Positions 6,559-7,107 of a stretch of 7,107 bases of DNA are shown here, piece after piece. The stretch is from Rickettsia typhi (GTDB lineage: Bacteria > Pseudomonadota > Alphaproteobacteria > Rickettsiales > Rickettsiaceae): contig CAMCXV010000051.1 of the NCBI GenBank assembly GCA_945883665.1, positions 1-7,107 of the forward strand, written 5' to 3'. A program made the translations under genes and the position numbers. The number at the start of each line of letters is the position of its first letter. Positions within the stretch are counted from its first letter, which is position 1. Below the pieces are notes generated by a model that did no database searches, was not told the DNA's origin, and was given only the letters and a program-made list of their open reading frames with translations.

Positions 6559-6939
6559 TTATGATGAATGTCTACACATTTTCCAATGAATTACAAAGAA
6601 AATTAGCAATATAATAAGCCAAGTAGTAGCATTGATAATGCTACTACTCGCACCATCTTTGATTTCCTCTATATAATCTCCCTTAGCAATAATTCTTTTT
6701 TCTTCTATTAATTTCAAACTAAGTGATTGCCATTTTTCTTTATCATCAGGATTTTTGTGTTTTTGATATTCAATATATTTCTCATTGTCAGCAAAGTTAT
6801 TTAACTGATTTTTGTATTTGTAATCTGTAAATATTAGGTCTGTTGTACTAACAAGCATAATACCAATAGTGACCATCATTACTATAGACGCAACTAAACA
6901 TATTACTAAACAATATACTTGTGTAAAATTTTTGTGCAT
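6559..6939 (-). CDS. Unrecognised two-TM membrane protein between yajC and secD
   Basis: I do not recognise this 126-residue protein. It has a hydrophobic helix near the N-terminus (about 8-30) and another near the C-terminus (about 103-119), with a charged loop of some 70 residues between them (DYKYKNQLNNFADNEKYIEY at 39-58, and EEKRIIAKGDYIEEIKDG at 79-96). The positive ends (MHKN, HWKMCRH) suggest both termini are cytoplasmic and the loop periplasmic. It is not YajC, which has one N-terminal helix and is present next door. The start is taken at the ATG (6937-6939), 7 bases after an AGG Shine-Dalgarno (6947-6949); an in-frame TTG at 6955-6957 would add six residues but lies upstream of that site. 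It sits 40 bases after yajC and 33 bases before secD, so a Sec-related role can be suspected from position only. Confidence 0.75.
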   Translation of the reverse strand: MHKNFTQVYCLVICLVASIVMMVTIGIMLVSTTDLIFTDYKYKNQLNNFADNEKYIEYQKHKNPDDKEKWQSLSLKLIEEKRIIAKGDYIEEIKDGASSSIINATTWLIILLIFFVIHWKMCRHSS

Positions 6940-6946
6940 TAAGTTA

Positions 6947-6950
6947 CCTG
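6947..6950 (-). promoter_or_regulatory. Ribosome binding site of the two-TM gene
   Basis: On the minus strand CAGG lies 7 bases before the ATG at 6939. It falls inside any reading that starts at the TTG (6955-6957), and so argues for the ATG start. Confidence 0.5.
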
Positions 6951-6979
6951 TTAACAATATTTATTTAGTTTTCACCATT

Positions 6980-7107
6980 TTATTTACCTGATTTATCTTT
7001 CTTTTTTTCTATAGATTTAACATTTTTTATTTCTTCTTTTTTTGCTCTGCTTAATATATCAGAAATTGATGTTTTCAAGATTTTGATTTCAACATCTTTA
7101 GCGATTG
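6980..7107 (-). CDS. yajC: Sec translocase accessory protein YajC, C-terminal fragment (cut by window edge)
   Basis: YajC is a small inner-membrane protein that associates with SecDF next to SecYEG. The last 41 codons are visible. IAKDVEIKILKTSISDIL (residues 1-18 of the fragment) matches the family's IAEGVEI..QKS.I..VL pattern near the end of the conserved domain. It is followed by a lysine/glutamate-rich tail (SRAKKEEIKNVKSIEKKKDK) that is longer and more charged than the E. coli end. The N-terminal membrane helix and the start codon lie outside the window. Its place upstream of secD in the same direction is the usual arrangement in many bacteria and strongly supports the call despite the short fragment. 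Confidence 0.75.
   Translation of the reverse strand, partial: IAKDVEIKILKTSISDILSRAKKEEIKNVKSIEKKKDKSGK

Noticed and set aside
6559..6939. Calling the two-TM protein YajC because of its place beside secD
   Set aside because: It has two membrane helices and a long charged loop instead of the single N-terminal helix of YajC, and a better YajC match is found at 6980-7107.
6940..6957. TTG start for the two-TM protein giving 132 residues
   Set aside because: The AGG ribosome binding site lies between the TTG and the ATG, so it favours the ATG at 6939.
1..7107. CRISPR arrays, tRNA or rRNA genes
   Set aside because: No regularly spaced repeats, no cloverleaf-like segments and no rRNA-like conserved stretches were found.

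Overview
The window is very AT-rich (about 30% GC by eye), densely coded and has short intergenic gaps. It holds LolA, YajC and SecD, an IS256-family element end, and a membrane histidine kinase fused to a sodium:solute symporter-like domain. Together these suggest a Rickettsiales alphaproteobacterium, probably Rickettsiaceae or a related protist/arthropod endosymbiont. The assignment rests on composition and protein texture, not on a database search.

Layout. Bases 1-101 are the last codons of an IS256-family transposase reading rightwards off the window edge, followed by the presumed right end of the element. Bases 102-264 hold a perfect AT-rich inverted repeat, a plausible promoter, and two copies of a 26-bp sequence, the second ending right at the next start codon. 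Bases 265-939 (+) encode a LolA-like periplasmic lipoprotein carrier. Bases 940-1082, between convergent genes, are non-coding with an unusually GC-rich patch. All genes from 1083 onward are on the minus strand. Read in the direction of transcription from the right edge they are: yajC (partial), an unrecognised protein with two membrane segments, secD, a 228-bp gap with a terminator-like hairpin and a promoter, the symporter-sensor-histidine kinase fusion, and a family 2 glycosyltransferase that starts 10 bp after the kinase gene stops.

How the genes work together. Two minus-strand transcription units are likely. The yajC - two-TM protein - secD unit supplies accessory parts of the Sec translocase, which exports proteins such as the LolA precursor. 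The kinase - glycosyltransferase unit may link an environmental or host signal to surface glycan synthesis, although no response regulator is visible. The most unusual object is the kinase. It joins an SSF transporter-like module (about residues 3-460 of the preferred 930-residue product), a second six-helix membrane module that resembles the sensor part of CqsS/LqsS-type kinases, a short coiled coil, and a complete HisKA-HATPase core with no receiver domain. The second most unusual is the small membrane protein placed between yajC and secD.
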